A DNA stretch of 64,000 nt, from the NCBI RefSeq assembly GCF_000023905.1, contig NC_013192.1:1364001-1428000 (forward strand), in the 5' to 3' direction. Positions 36,401-43,076 of the stretch are shown one piece after another. The translations under genes and the position numbers were made by a program. Position 1 is the stretch's first letter. Each line of letters starts with the position of its first letter. The DNA is from Leptotrichia buccalis C-1013-b (GTDB lineage: Bacteria; Fusobacteriota; Fusobacteriia; Fusobacteriales; Leptotrichiaceae). The notes below the pieces were generated by a model. The model was not told where the DNA came from, did no database searches, and saw only the letters and a list, made by a program, of their open reading frames with translations.

Positions 36401-36465
36401 ATATCCTCAATAAACTTAGCAGTTCCGCTATAACCTAATTCTTTTGCCAATTCATGTATTTTCAT
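33433..36465 (-). CDS. infB: Translation initiation factor IF-2 with an expanded Asn/Arg/Asp-rich region
   Basis: GTPase that brings initiator tRNA to the 30S subunit. It starts with an IF2-N fold (MKIHELAKELGYSGTAKFIE), then an Asn/Lys-rich stretch (about 50-165) and an Arg/Asp/Asn/Gly-rich stretch (about 165-360) containing a 67-residue tandem repeat. A second IF2-N follows near 430-475, then the G domain (ITIMGHVDHGKTSLLDAL, IDTPGHEAF, INKIDKPGA) and domains to the end. At 1010 residues it is longer than many IF-2s because of the low-complexity insert. The ATG overlaps the upstream gene's end, implying translational coupling. Confidence 0.98.
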   Translation of the reverse strand: MKIHELAKELGYSGTAKFIEDIAKIGVKGKKHHMNVLSSEEESLIRKNLQKNIQSNQNNSNKSKPENLNKNEMKTKENSTPKVSNHSNIQKNNAKQNKNNENYKKNAKQPLNKNSKLNSEKNLDNKQNQKFEQSNKFDKKENQKKMEMKANLSSQNNKMNDVNKEKQNFQNRENRDNRENSGRNYQNRDNQGRDNRNRDNFRKDGRDNFRRDNRNFNKDGNNQSRDNRDNRNFNRDRDNNNRDNRENSGRNFQNRDNQGRDNRNRDNFRKDGRDNFRRDNRNFNKDGNNQSRDNRENRDNRGFQNRDRDNQSGGRNFRDRQDNRNFSDRGGFNRDRDDFRRDNRNFSNKKETQSEIPASTVAEKGRAGGKGKGKFDKKKYEKNRRDREQQEKELRSDFRKDDKKKKKNKKQEKAVKDEIVRIEGESIGMITIGEEIVIKDLAEKLGINVSDIIKKFFMEGKLLTANAILSFEEAEEVALDYEVIVEKEVIEEVSYGEKYHLEQEDKEAELVTRAPVITIMGHVDHGKTSLLDALRHTNIMSDEAGGITQKIGAYQVNWKGQRITFIDTPGHEAFTEMRARGANITDISILIVAADDGVKPQTVEAISHAKEANVPIIVAINKIDKPGADTMKVRTELTEYGLMSPEWGGTTEFVEISAKKKINLEELLETILITAELEELKANPNKRPKAVVVESRLDPKMGAVADVLVQEGTLKIGDVFVAGESHGRVRSMLDDRGKKINKAIVSQPVEITGFNVVPNAGDILYGVESDKQAKKIVEDFIRERKVNEQNKKKHISLESLSQELEEQELKELKCIIRADSKGSVEALRESLEKLNTEKVVINIIQGSAGAVTEGDVKLAEASNAIIIAFNVRPTTPARIIAEKTGVEIRNYNVIYHATEEIEKAMKGMLDPEFKEVYYGRIEVKQVFKVSNVGNIAGAVVVDGKVTKDSKIRVIRDGIIIFDGELGSLKRFKDDVKEVVMGQECGIGIQDFNDIKAGDIIESYIMEEIPR
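35591..35945. repeat. 201-bp tandem repeat inside infB
   Basis: The segment starting at 35591 recurs at 35792 (period 201 bp, 67 codons) with few differences over at least 150 bp. Both copies encode the same RDNFRKDGRDNFRRDNRNFN core. Length is preserved in multiples of three, so copy-number change would keep infB in frame. Confidence 0.75.
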
Positions 36466-37025
36466 CCATTCATCACCTCCACTTTGCTTAATATTCCTTT
36501 TATTACTTTCTTGTCAAAAATACCGACAACGTTTACATCTCTTGAAAAAAGTTCTATTAATTCAGCTTTTTTTTCAATAAATACAATTTTAAAATTAAAT
36601 TTCTCACTTAATTTTTTAAATTCTTCAATATATTTGGACTTTATATCTTTTGGAATAACTACAAGTTTTATCTTTTCCCGTTTTATTCCATCAATAGTCT
36701 CATCTATTCCAAAAACAAAATATTCAGAATTTTTCATCGGCTTTAAAATATCAATTATATTTTTCTTTTGCTTTTTCATTTCCTCTAGCATTTTCACAAG
36801 ATGTTCCATCTCAATGTTGTATTTCTTATGTTTTGACAACTTTTCAATACATTGAACCGTTTTACATACGTAAAATCCTCTTGCCTGTATTTTCATTTCC
36901 TTATCAAAGACATATTTCCCATCTCGCTCAGCTACACGGAAAAATTCAGGCTTTTCACCTTTTTTTCGACAGCAAATACACATTCTTTCAGGTATTTTCA
37001 TTTCTTTATCTTTTAATGTATCCAA
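36462..37025 (-). CDS. YlxR (DUF448) fused to an L7Ae-like domain
   Basis: The N-terminal ~80 residues carry the YlxR/RnpM pattern ERMCICCRKKGEKPEFFRVAE and ARGFYVCKTVQCIEKLSKHK. The rest (VKMLEEMKKQKKNIID, VVIPKDIKSKYIEEFKKLSE, FSRDVNVVGIFDKKVIKGIL) looks like the L7Ae-type YlxQ partner. In Bacillus these are two adjacent genes between nusA and infB; here they are one polypeptide of 187 residues. RnpM modulates RNase P; L7Ae-like proteins bind kink-turn RNA. The frame starts with TTG, 13 nt after AAGGAG; an ATG at 37001 is an alternative. It overlaps infB by 4 bp. Confidence 0.85.
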   Translation of the reverse strand: MDTLKDKEMKIPERMCICCRKKGEKPEFFRVAERDGKYVFDKEMKIQARGFYVCKTVQCIEKLSKHKKYNIEMEHLVKMLEEMKKQKKNIIDILKPMKNSEYFVFGIDETIDGIKREKIKLVVIPKDIKSKYIEEFKKLSEKFNFKIVFIEKKAELIELFSRDVNVVGIFDKKVIKGILSKVEVMNG

Positions 37026-37109
37026 ACTCTCTAATCATCTCCTTGTTCGATACAATCTGAATTTCAAAAATTACTTTTATTTTAAAATTATTTTTGTTTT
37101 CAGAATTTT

Positions 37110-38354
37110 CTAATAATCTTCATTTTTATTAAGTCCAGCAAATGCACTTTCCTCTTCATAATCTTCATCCGTTTCATCAGAAATTTCGGCTTCATCAGCA
37201 TTGTCGATATTTTCAAATTCAGATTCTTCTAAATCACTTTCAACTGAATTATGAAATGCAGTTTCTTCTTCCAATTCATATTCATCATTTTGCTCTATTT
37301 CAAAAGGCTCTGTATGAATGTCAATTTTCACTCCACAAAGTCTTGCTGCAAGTCTTGAATTTTGACCTTTTTTACCTATCGCAAGTGATAACTGGTTTTC
37401 AGCAACTAAAACTTTTGCTATTTTTGTATTTTCCTCTTCTCCTTCAACAATTTCCACAAGCAAAACTTCTGCAGGATTTAAAGCATTTTTTACAAATTCC
37501 CTTATATCTTCGTTCCAAAGCACAATGTCAATTTTTTCTCCACGCAGCTCGTCAATAATATTCTGTATTCTCATTCCATTACGTCCGATACACGCACCTT
37601 TTACATCCAGATTTTCATCTTCCGAATAAACTGCCACTTTTGCACGGCTTCCAGCTTCCCTTGCTATATTTTTTATTTCAATTATTTTTTCTTCAATTTC
37701 AGGAACTTCCAATTCCAGCAAGCCACGAAGCAATTCTTCAGATTTTCTTGAAACAAAAGTTTTTGTAAACTTAGTTGATTCCTCCACATTTCCAACGTAA
37801 ATTTTAACTCTTTCATTTTGTACAAAATTATCCGTTGGCGATAATTCCTTAAATGGCACAATCGCTTCAAGCCCGTTTATATCAATATATAAATTCCCCT
37901 TTTCATCGGTTTTTCTAACATTTGCTGATACAATTGAATTTTCAATTTCCTTAAATTTGTTAAAAATATTTCTTTTTTCACATTCCCTAACTTTCTGCAC
38001 AACAATCTGTTTTGCATTCTGAATTGCATTTCTCTTAAAACTTTCTGCATTAATTTCTAAATCCAGAATATCTCCCAGCTTAGCACGTTTTTTCACAGAA
38101 ATTGCATCTTCTAGGCTAATTTCCTCATCTGGATTTTCCACATTTTCTACAATTAGTCTTTGTGAAAATACTTTTACATCTCCACTGTTCCTATTAATCG
38201 TTACTTTTACATTGTCCTTTTCGCCATAGTTTTTTTTATATGCCGCAAGCAATGCAGTTTCTATAGTTTCAAGCAATTCTTCCTTTAATATTCCTTTTTC
38301 TTTTTCAAGCTCATCAAGTGCTTCCAAAAAAATTTTCTGATCTCTTCCTCTCAT
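37110..38354 (-). CDS. nusA: Transcription termination/antitermination factor NusA
   Basis: RNA polymerase-binding factor for pausing, termination and antitermination. The N-terminal domain (FLEALDELEKEKGILKEELLETIETALLAAYKKNYGE) is split by an S1 domain (AIVPFKELSPTDNF, KIYVGNVEE) and two KH domains (RSKVAVYSEDENLDVKGACIGRNGMRI style; KGQNSRLAARLCG). It ends with an acidic tail from residue ~365. 414 residues with no long C-terminal repeats. The ATG overlaps the rimP stop. Confidence 0.97.
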   Translation of the reverse strand: MRGRDQKIFLEALDELEKEKGILKEELLETIETALLAAYKKNYGEKDNVKVTINRNSGDVKVFSQRLIVENVENPDEEISLEDAISVKKRAKLGDILDLEINAESFKRNAIQNAKQIVVQKVRECEKRNIFNKFKEIENSIVSANVRKTDEKGNLYIDINGLEAIVPFKELSPTDNFVQNERVKIYVGNVEESTKFTKTFVSRKSEELLRGLLELEVPEIEEKIIEIKNIAREAGSRAKVAVYSEDENLDVKGACIGRNGMRIQNIIDELRGEKIDIVLWNEDIREFVKNALNPAEVLLVEIVEGEEENTKIAKVLVAENQLSLAIGKKGQNSRLAARLCGVKIDIHTEPFEIEQNDEYELEEETAFHNSVESDLEESEFENIDNADEAEISDETDEDYEEESAFAGLNKNEDY

Positions 38355-38845
38355 TAGTTCTCCTCACCGTTTAATACACCATTTGGTATTTCATATATCA
38401 AATTCGCCTTCTTTAATTTCAAAAGCGGTATTTCCACAACTTTCCCCAAATTCTCATCCAAAAGGAAAATCGTATCATTTTCAAATTTTTCAAGTTTTCC
38501 TAAAAATTTCTTTGCCCCATCAATATTGCTTTTTGCCTGAACATTGATTTTCTCCCCCAAGAATCTCAAAAAATCTTTAGGCTTCTTCAATCTACGCTCA
38601 ACCCCTGGAGTAGAAACCTCCAAAAAAAACTTCTCATCTATCAGGTCATCAGCAACCCCGTCAATCTCACGACTAAAATCAATACAATCATCAAGTGTAG
38701 TCGTACTTCCATCTTCCTTTTCCACATACACTCTCAAATAATTATACCCGCCATCCCTGACATATTCCAAATCCGCCAATTCCAGCTTCATCTCTTTTAA
38801 ATGCAATTCGATTCTCTTTTCAAACTCATTTAAAATCTGCTCCAT
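38354..38845 (-). CDS. rimP: Ribosome maturation factor RimP
   Basis: 30S assembly factor of 163 residues. The N-terminal domain has the LADLEYVRDGGYNYLRVYVE strand pair and TLDDCIDFSREIDG; FFLEVSTPGVERRLKKPKDF is the family signature; the C-terminal Sm-like barrel follows. ATG 38845 has GAGGTG upstream; an ATG fifteen nucleotides earlier does not. First gene of the rimP-nusA-ylxR/L7Ae-infB-rbfA-recJ block. Confidence 0.95.
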   Translation of the reverse strand: MEQILNEFEKRIELHLKEMKLELADLEYVRDGGYNYLRVYVEKEDGSTTTLDDCIDFSREIDGVADDLIDEKFFLEVSTPGVERRLKKPKDFLRFLGEKINVQAKSNIDGAKKFLGKLEKFENDTIFLLDENLGKVVEIPLLKLKKANLIYEIPNGVLNGEEN

Positions 38846-38872
38846 AAAATTACACCTCATATCTAAAACTAA

Positions 38873-38892
38873 AGAGTGGGCTAACCCACTCT
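38873..38892. repeat. Perfect palindrome in the rimP leader
   Basis: AGAGTGGG, CTAA, CCCACTCT: an 8-bp perfect stem and 4-nt loop, 27 bp before the rimP ATG, with no following T-run on the minus strand. It may be a leader hairpin affecting operon expression. Confidence 0.6.
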
Positions 38893-38963
38893 CTACCTAA
38901 AATTATTTTCTGTAACTATAATAACACATTTTCGCTTTTTTTTCAACCCCCTATTTTTTTTAT

Positions 38964-38995
38964 AACAAAAAAAACAACCTTATACAAAAGTTGTT
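38964..38995 (-). terminator. Terminator at the distal end of the CRISPR array
   Basis: On the minus strand AACAAC, 11-nt loop, GTTGTT and then eight T. It follows the degenerate last repeat directly, supporting minus-strand transcription of the array. Confidence 0.65.
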
Positions 38996-38997
38996 GT

Positions 38998-39634
38998 TTT
39001 TTAAACCTTATTTTAATGGATAAATTACTTTAACTTTAGTAGGACCTAGTGGCTCAGGAAAATCCACTATTGTTTCAATCCTTGTTTTAATGGATAACTT
39101 ACTTTAACTAAAAGATCCTGATGAGCTTCTAATTGGATTAGATATGTTTCAATCCTTGTTTTAATGGATAACTTACTTTAACTTTTAATTTAGACTCCTC
39201 TTCTTTCTTGTCTTCATTTGTTTCAATCCTTGTTTTAATGGATAACTTACTTTAACAATTGAGAAAAGAGGTGTACACAGGTGTAAATCAACGTTTCAAT
39301 CCTTGTTTTAATGGATAACTTACTTTAACTTTTTTCAAGGAGAAAATAAAATGAATAAGTACAAGCAAGTTTCAATCCTTGTTTTAATGGATAACTTACT
39401 TTAACCGAAGGTGTAAATGGAGAAAGATATTCTGATTTAATAAAGTTTCAATCCTTGTTTTAATGGATAACTTACTTTAACGTTATTCCGAACATGTCGG
39501 AGTGTAGGTTGTTCGGGGACGGTTTCAATCCTTGTTTTAATGGATAACTTACTTTAACAACTCTTCATTAGTGAAGAAAGGAGTAGGGCTAAAAACAGTT
39601 TCAATCCTTGTTTTAATGGATAACTTACTTTAAC
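38998..39634 (-). CRISPR. CRISPR array, 9 repeats and 8 spacers
   Basis: The 37-bp repeats start at 38998, 39072, 39146, 39220, 39293, 39369, 39445, 39522 and 39598; eight are identical and the one at 38998 is degenerate. Spacers are 36-40 bp. Read on the minus strand the repeat begins GTTAAAGTAAG and ends GGATTGAAAC, giving an ATTGAAAC 5' handle as in type I and III systems, not the type VI repeat known from Leptotrichia. The degenerate repeat marks the leader-distal end. No cas gene is in the window. Confidence 0.97.
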
Positions 39635-39841
39635 CCGTACTTTTGAGAAAACCCTTTATTTATCGGTGTTATAGAATTTTTTTCAGACATTAAAATCGTA
39701 TTTTTTTGCTTGATTTTTATCATTTTTTGCTGTTTTTTTGGCATTTTCCGTAACTCCTAACGTGCATTTTTATTGGCTTTAAATGGATTTTTCTCTGCTT
39801 TTTTAATTTTTAGTAGTGGTAGGAATTTTTACTACGAACTT

Positions 39842-39869
39842 ATTGTACCACATTTTTTTAATTTTTCAA
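39842..39869 (-). promoter_or_regulatory. Putative CRISPR leader promoter
   Basis: On the minus strand TTGAAA, 16-nt spacer, TACAAT, placing a start about 200 nt before the first repeat. The intervening 39635-39840 is AT-rich and gene-free, consistent with a CRISPR leader. Confidence 0.5.
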
Positions 39870-39993
39870 AATTTTTTTTAAATTATAATGATAAATGTAT
39901 GAATATTTTAAGCCGTAAAAGACAAGTTTGTTGTTTTTTTATAGTATCTATGATAAAATGAAAAATGAGATGAAATAGCAGGAAGGTAGTAAA

Positions 39994-40533
39994 ATGAAAG
40001 TATATTTAGAATTGTTTTGGATCTTTTTTAAGATAGGTACATTTACTCTTGGTGGAGGATATGCTATGGTTCCGCTAATACAGAATGAAATTGTGAATAA
40101 GAAAAAATGGATTGAGGAAGAGGAATTTGTAAAACTTTTAGCACTTGCTCAATCTTCACCAGGCGCATTGGCTGTAAATGTTTCAGTTTTTGTGGGATAT
40201 AAGATGAAAAGGATGTTAGGGCTTATAACCACAGTTTTGGGAGCGACATTACCGTCATTCATAATTATTCTTATTATAGCTTCATTATTTAGCAACATAC
40301 AGGACAATATATATGTGATAAAGGCTTTTAAGGCAATAAGGCCGATGGTGGTTGCGTTAATTGCGGCAAGTGTTTATACAATTGGGAAATCGGCTAAAAT
40401 TAATAAAAAAACGTTATGGATTGTTATTTTAGTGGCAGCAATGGTGGCTTTTCTTAAATTTCCGCCTATTGTTATGATTATTTTAGGTGCTTTTTTAGGA
40501 AATGCTTGGATGATTTGGAGGAAAAATAAATGA
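39994..40533 (+). CDS. Chromate transporter, first half-size subunit
   Basis: Short-chain ChrA-type protein (179 residues, one CHR domain). The conserved start FKIGTFTLGGGYAMVPLIQNE and the LALAQSSPGALAVNVSVFVG segment are diagnostic, with about five to six membrane segments. It pairs with the next gene to form the equivalent of full-length ChrA, an inner-membrane exporter of chromate in characterised cases; other anions are possible. GGAAGGT precedes the ATG. Its end overlaps the next gene by 4 bp (ATGA), so translation is coupled. Confidence 0.88.
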   Translation: MKVYLELFWIFFKIGTFTLGGGYAMVPLIQNEIVNKKKWIEEEEFVKLLALAQSSPGALAVNVSVFVGYKMKRMLGLITTVLGATLPSFIIILIIASLFSNIQDNIYVIKAFKAIRPMVVALIAASVYTIGKSAKINKKTLWIVILVAAMVAFLKFPPIVMIILGAFLGNAWMIWRKNK

Positions 40534-41081
40534 ATTTAGCAATATTATTGATATTATTTTTTGTATTTTTTAAAATAGGGCTATTCAGTTTTGGCGGCGG
40601 ATATGCAATTTTACCGCTTATTCAGGCTGATGTTGTAGATTTACATAAATGGGTGAATGTACAGCAATTTACAGATATTGTGGCAATTTCACAAGTAACG
40701 CCGGGGCCAATTTCATTGAATGCCGCAACTTATGTGGGTTATCTGATTGGCAATAAGGCAGGATTCTGGGACGCGTTTATAATGGGCACAGCCGCAACAT
40801 TGGGATTAATTCTCCCATCAGTTATTATAATGACAATTTTTAGTAAATTTTATTTAAAATTTCAAGACAACAAATATATGGACAATGCGTTTACAGGTTT
40901 AAAAATTGTTGTTGTCGGACTGATTCTAGCGGCTGCGATAATGCTAGTGGATAAAAACAACTTTATAGACTGGAAAAGTGCAGTGATATTTGTTGTTTCA
41001 GTGGCACTTGTGCTGAAATGGAAAGTAAGTCCAATATTACTCACAGTAATTGCGGCAATTGCGGGAATAATAATTTATTAA
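40530..41081 (+). CDS. Chromate transporter, second half-size subunit
   Basis: 183 residues with the CHR-domain signatures FKIGLFSFGGGYAILPLIQA and VAISQVTPGPISLNAATYVG and about six membrane segments. It is homologous to the preceding gene, as expected for split ChrA pairs whose two halves insert with opposite topology. The function is inferred from the family; nothing else nearby points to chromate. Confidence 0.88.
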   Translation: MNLAILLILFFVFFKIGLFSFGGGYAILPLIQADVVDLHKWVNVQQFTDIVAISQVTPGPISLNAATYVGYLIGNKAGFWDAFIMGTAATLGLILPSVIIMTIFSKFYLKFQDNKYMDNAFTGLKIVVVGLILAAAIMLVDKNNFIDWKSAVIFVVSVALVLKWKVSPILLTVIAAIAGIIIY

Positions 41082-41104
41082 ATAAATTTACTTTTGGAAA
41101 AAAA

Positions 41105-41132
41105 TTACTTGAATAAATGTTTGTGATAAAAT
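41105..41132 (+). promoter_or_regulatory. Putative promoter of the Sel1 lipoprotein gene
   Basis: TTACTT, 16-nt spacer, extended -10 TGATAAAAT. The same TGATAAAAT occurs before the chromate transporter genes (39951) and the TPR gene (41963). Confidence 0.4.
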
Positions 41133-41162
41133 ACAAGATTGTAGAAGGAAAAGAGGAAAATT

Positions 41163-41894
41163 ATGAAAAAAAAATACATTATTGTAATGCTAATACTAAT
41201 TTTAATATTTAGTTGTGGAAAAAAGAAGAAAAGAAATAATGATGTAAAATCTAAAGCGACAATTGAACAAAAGGAAAATAACAGAATAAAGGAATTGACA
41301 GAAAAGGCTCGAAAAGGAGATGTGGAAGCGCAAACTCAACTTGGAGAAGCCTATCTTCATGGAATTGATACAAAAATTGATTACAAAAAAGCTATGGAAT
41401 GGAGCAAAAAAGCCGCTGCAAAAGGAAGTTCTCGTGCAATGACGAATGTTGGAATTCTTTATTTTGAAGGATTTGGCGTAAAAAAAGATTATAAACAAGC
41501 ATACAAATTATTTTCAGATGGAGTAGATGGTGGAGATATGAAAGCTCTAAAATATTTAGGGACAATGTATGAAAAAGGATTGGGAGTAGAAAAAAGTTTT
41601 GACAGCGCTGCATTTTACTATGAAATGGCAGATAGTAGCGGTGATTTAACTGTACGGTACAATTTGGGAAAAATTTACGAAATGGCAGGAGATTATGCAA
41701 AAGCGGTGGAACTTTATCAAAAAACTGATGGCAGAATGGATCAAGTTACAGCTCCAATGTATGAAGCATTAGGAGACTTATACGTAAATGGTAAAGGTGT
41801 CAAAAAAAATCTAAAGGAAGCTAGTGAATGGTATGAAAAAGCATCAAAATCTGGAAGTCAGCAAGCTAAAAATAAACTGGATAAATTAAAATAA
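41163..41894 (+). CDS. Sel1-repeat lipoprotein
   Basis: Lipobox LIFSCGKK (Cys ~19) and then about five Sel1-like helical repeats: AQTQLGEAYLHG, AMTNVGILYFEGFGVKKDYK, ALKYLGTMYEKGLGVEKS, VRYNLGKIYEMAGDY and YEALGDLYVNGKGVKKN. Such repeats form an alpha-solenoid scaffold for protein contacts. It is anchored by lipid on the outer face of a membrane. The partner is unknown. 243 residues, with an AGAGGA site. Confidence 0.87.
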   Translation: MKKKYIIVMLILILIFSCGKKKKRNNDVKSKATIEQKENNRIKELTEKARKGDVEAQTQLGEAYLHGIDTKIDYKKAMEWSKKAAAKGSSRAMTNVGILYFEGFGVKKDYKQAYKLFSDGVDGGDMKALKYLGTMYEKGLGVEKSFDSAAFYYEMADSSGDLTVRYNLGKIYEMAGDYAKAVELYQKTDGRMDQVTAPMYEALGDLYVNGKGVKKNLKEASEWYEKASKSGSQQAKNKLDKLK

Positions 41895-41942
41895 ATTTAA
41901 AATTATGAAATTTTTTATGGATAAATTTTCTAAAGAATACTG

Positions 41943-41971
41943 TTTACTAAACTTATTATTTATGATAAAAT
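41943..41971 (+). promoter_or_regulatory. Putative promoter of the TPR gene
   Basis: TTTACT, 17-nt spacer, TAAAAT preceded by TGA (extended -10), leaving an untranslated leader of about 130 nt. Confidence 0.45.
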
Positions 41972-42065
41972 AAATTAAGAAAAATAAGTGTAGAATTTGG
42001 GAATTTTTTTAATGAAAATAGAGAAAGGAGAAAGCTACTTGTAAAACAGTCTAAAAGTGGAAAAT

Positions 42066-42134
42066 ATGACTGTCGGTTTAATTGAAAGAAGCCTAGTAGC
42101 AGTGGGAAATAATGTTAGAAACATTAATTTTTAG
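42066..42134 (+). CDS. Possible 22-residue leader peptide overlapping the TPR gene
   Basis: ATG to TAG frame encoding MTVGLIERSLVAVGNNVRNI plus two residues, overlapping the first 23 nt of the TPR gene in another frame. Its only ribosome site is a weak GTGGA. It could couple or repress translation of the downstream gene, or be accidental. Confidence 0.25.
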   Translation: MTVGLIERSLVAVGNNVRNINF

Positions 42135-42729
42135 AGAAATAAGATATAATGGGAATAATGAGCAGCTTTTAAAAGAAAATTTATCTAAAATCAAAGATAA
42201 TCCTGATGATACAGAAGTATTACAAACGCTGGCATCTATTTACCATGCATTAAAAGAAAATGACAAAGCAATTGAAATTTATGAAAAATTGGTAAAATTA
42301 GAACCTGAAAAAAGTGAAAATTGGGCATTTTTAGGTTATTTATATTATGAAAACGAAGATCTTGAAAAAGCTGAAGAAAATTTCAATAGAGCGTTGGATG
42401 ACAATATGGATGAGCCGTTTGTGTTATTTCTTTTAGGAAATATATATTCGAGAAAAGGTAGAATAGCTGAAGCGGTTAATTGTTATGATCTTGCAATATT
42501 TTTAGATTTTGACATGTATATCGCACATATTGATTTTGCTAGAAAATACGAGCATATGGGACGTCATGAAAAAGCGCTTGAAGAATACAGGGCTGCCTTT
42601 AGAATTGATCCAAGAGACGAAGGGCTTATCGAAAAAATAGACTATATTGAGAATAAATGTAAAAATAAGAAAGAAAAGAAAAAAAATGGAAATTTAAATT
42701 TTGCAACAGCAAATTTAGGAATTGTCTAA
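42112..42729 (+). CDS. TPR-repeat protein
   Basis: 205 residues, no signal peptide, four to five tetratricopeptide repeats: EVLQTLASIYHALKENDKAI, ENWAFLGYLYYENEDLEKAE, PFVLFLLGNIYSRKGRIAEA and AHIDFARKYEHMGRHEKALE. A Lys-rich segment precedes the C-terminus. It is probably a cytosolic scaffold protein. The ATG has only a poor GTGGGA site. A strong hairpin follows the gene. Confidence 0.82.
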   Translation: MLETLIFREIRYNGNNEQLLKENLSKIKDNPDDTEVLQTLASIYHALKENDKAIEIYEKLVKLEPEKSENWAFLGYLYYENEDLEKAEENFNRALDDNMDEPFVLFLLGNIYSRKGRIAEAVNCYDLAIFLDFDMYIAHIDFARKYEHMGRHEKALEEYRAAFRIDPRDEGLIEKIDYIENKCKNKKEKKKNGNLNFATANLGIV

Positions 42730-42771
42730 AATTAAACTAAATATTTATAATTTAAAATACAATTTTATTTT

Positions 42772-42821
42772 AGAAAGTTGTCTTAAAATAAGTAAAGAAT
42801 TTCTTATTATAGCAACTTTCT
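42772..42821 (+). terminator. Hairpin after the TPR gene
   Basis: AGAAAGTTG pairs with CAACTTTCT, with an inner AATAAG/CTTATT pair, followed by an AT-rich, T-biased stretch. Confidence 0.6.
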
Positions 42822-42846
42822 ATTATTTTATTTTTAAATATTTAAC

Positions 42847-43000
42847 TAGGCTGTGTCTGAAAACTCGAAATCTATGTTATTTTTAATGTTTTTTTATTTT
42901 ATAAATTATACAAATCACGATAAAATCAGTGTTTATTATTTTTGATTTTGGAAAAATTTGTTAAAAATTCATCATTTCGATAGTTTTCAGACACGCCCTA
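42847..43000. mobile_element. MITE copy 1 (about 150 bp)
   Basis: Bounded by TA dinucleotides. The terminal inverted repeats are GGCTGTGTCTGAAAACT on the left and, read inward from the right, GGGCGTGTCTGAAAACT. There is no coding capacity. It matches copy 2 at 47622-47777 over its whole length in the opposite orientation. TA target duplication and short inverted repeats point to mobilisation by an IS630/Tc1-type transposase, but the ends differ from those of the IS630 element in this window. Confidence 0.85.
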
Positions 43001-43076
43001 AGTCATTTTCTAAATTTTTATTTTAGACTTTTTTGTTAATAATTTAAAATAAAAAATATTAAGAAAGAGAGAAAAA

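Noticed and set aside
38998-39634. Array as a type VI (Cas13a) CRISPR locus
   Set aside because: The repeat lacks the GACCACCCC...GGGGACTAAAAC form of Leptotrichia Cas13a repeats and instead ends in ATTGAAAC.
39773-39961. A 62-codon frame in the CRISPR leader region
   Set aside because: Phe/Asn-rich, no ribosome site, overlaps the putative leader promoter.
42849-42998. MITE as a derivative of the IS630 element at 23759
   Set aside because: The terminal repeats differ (GGCTGTGTCTGAAAACT versus TAGTGAAACTTATAC); only the TA target is shared.
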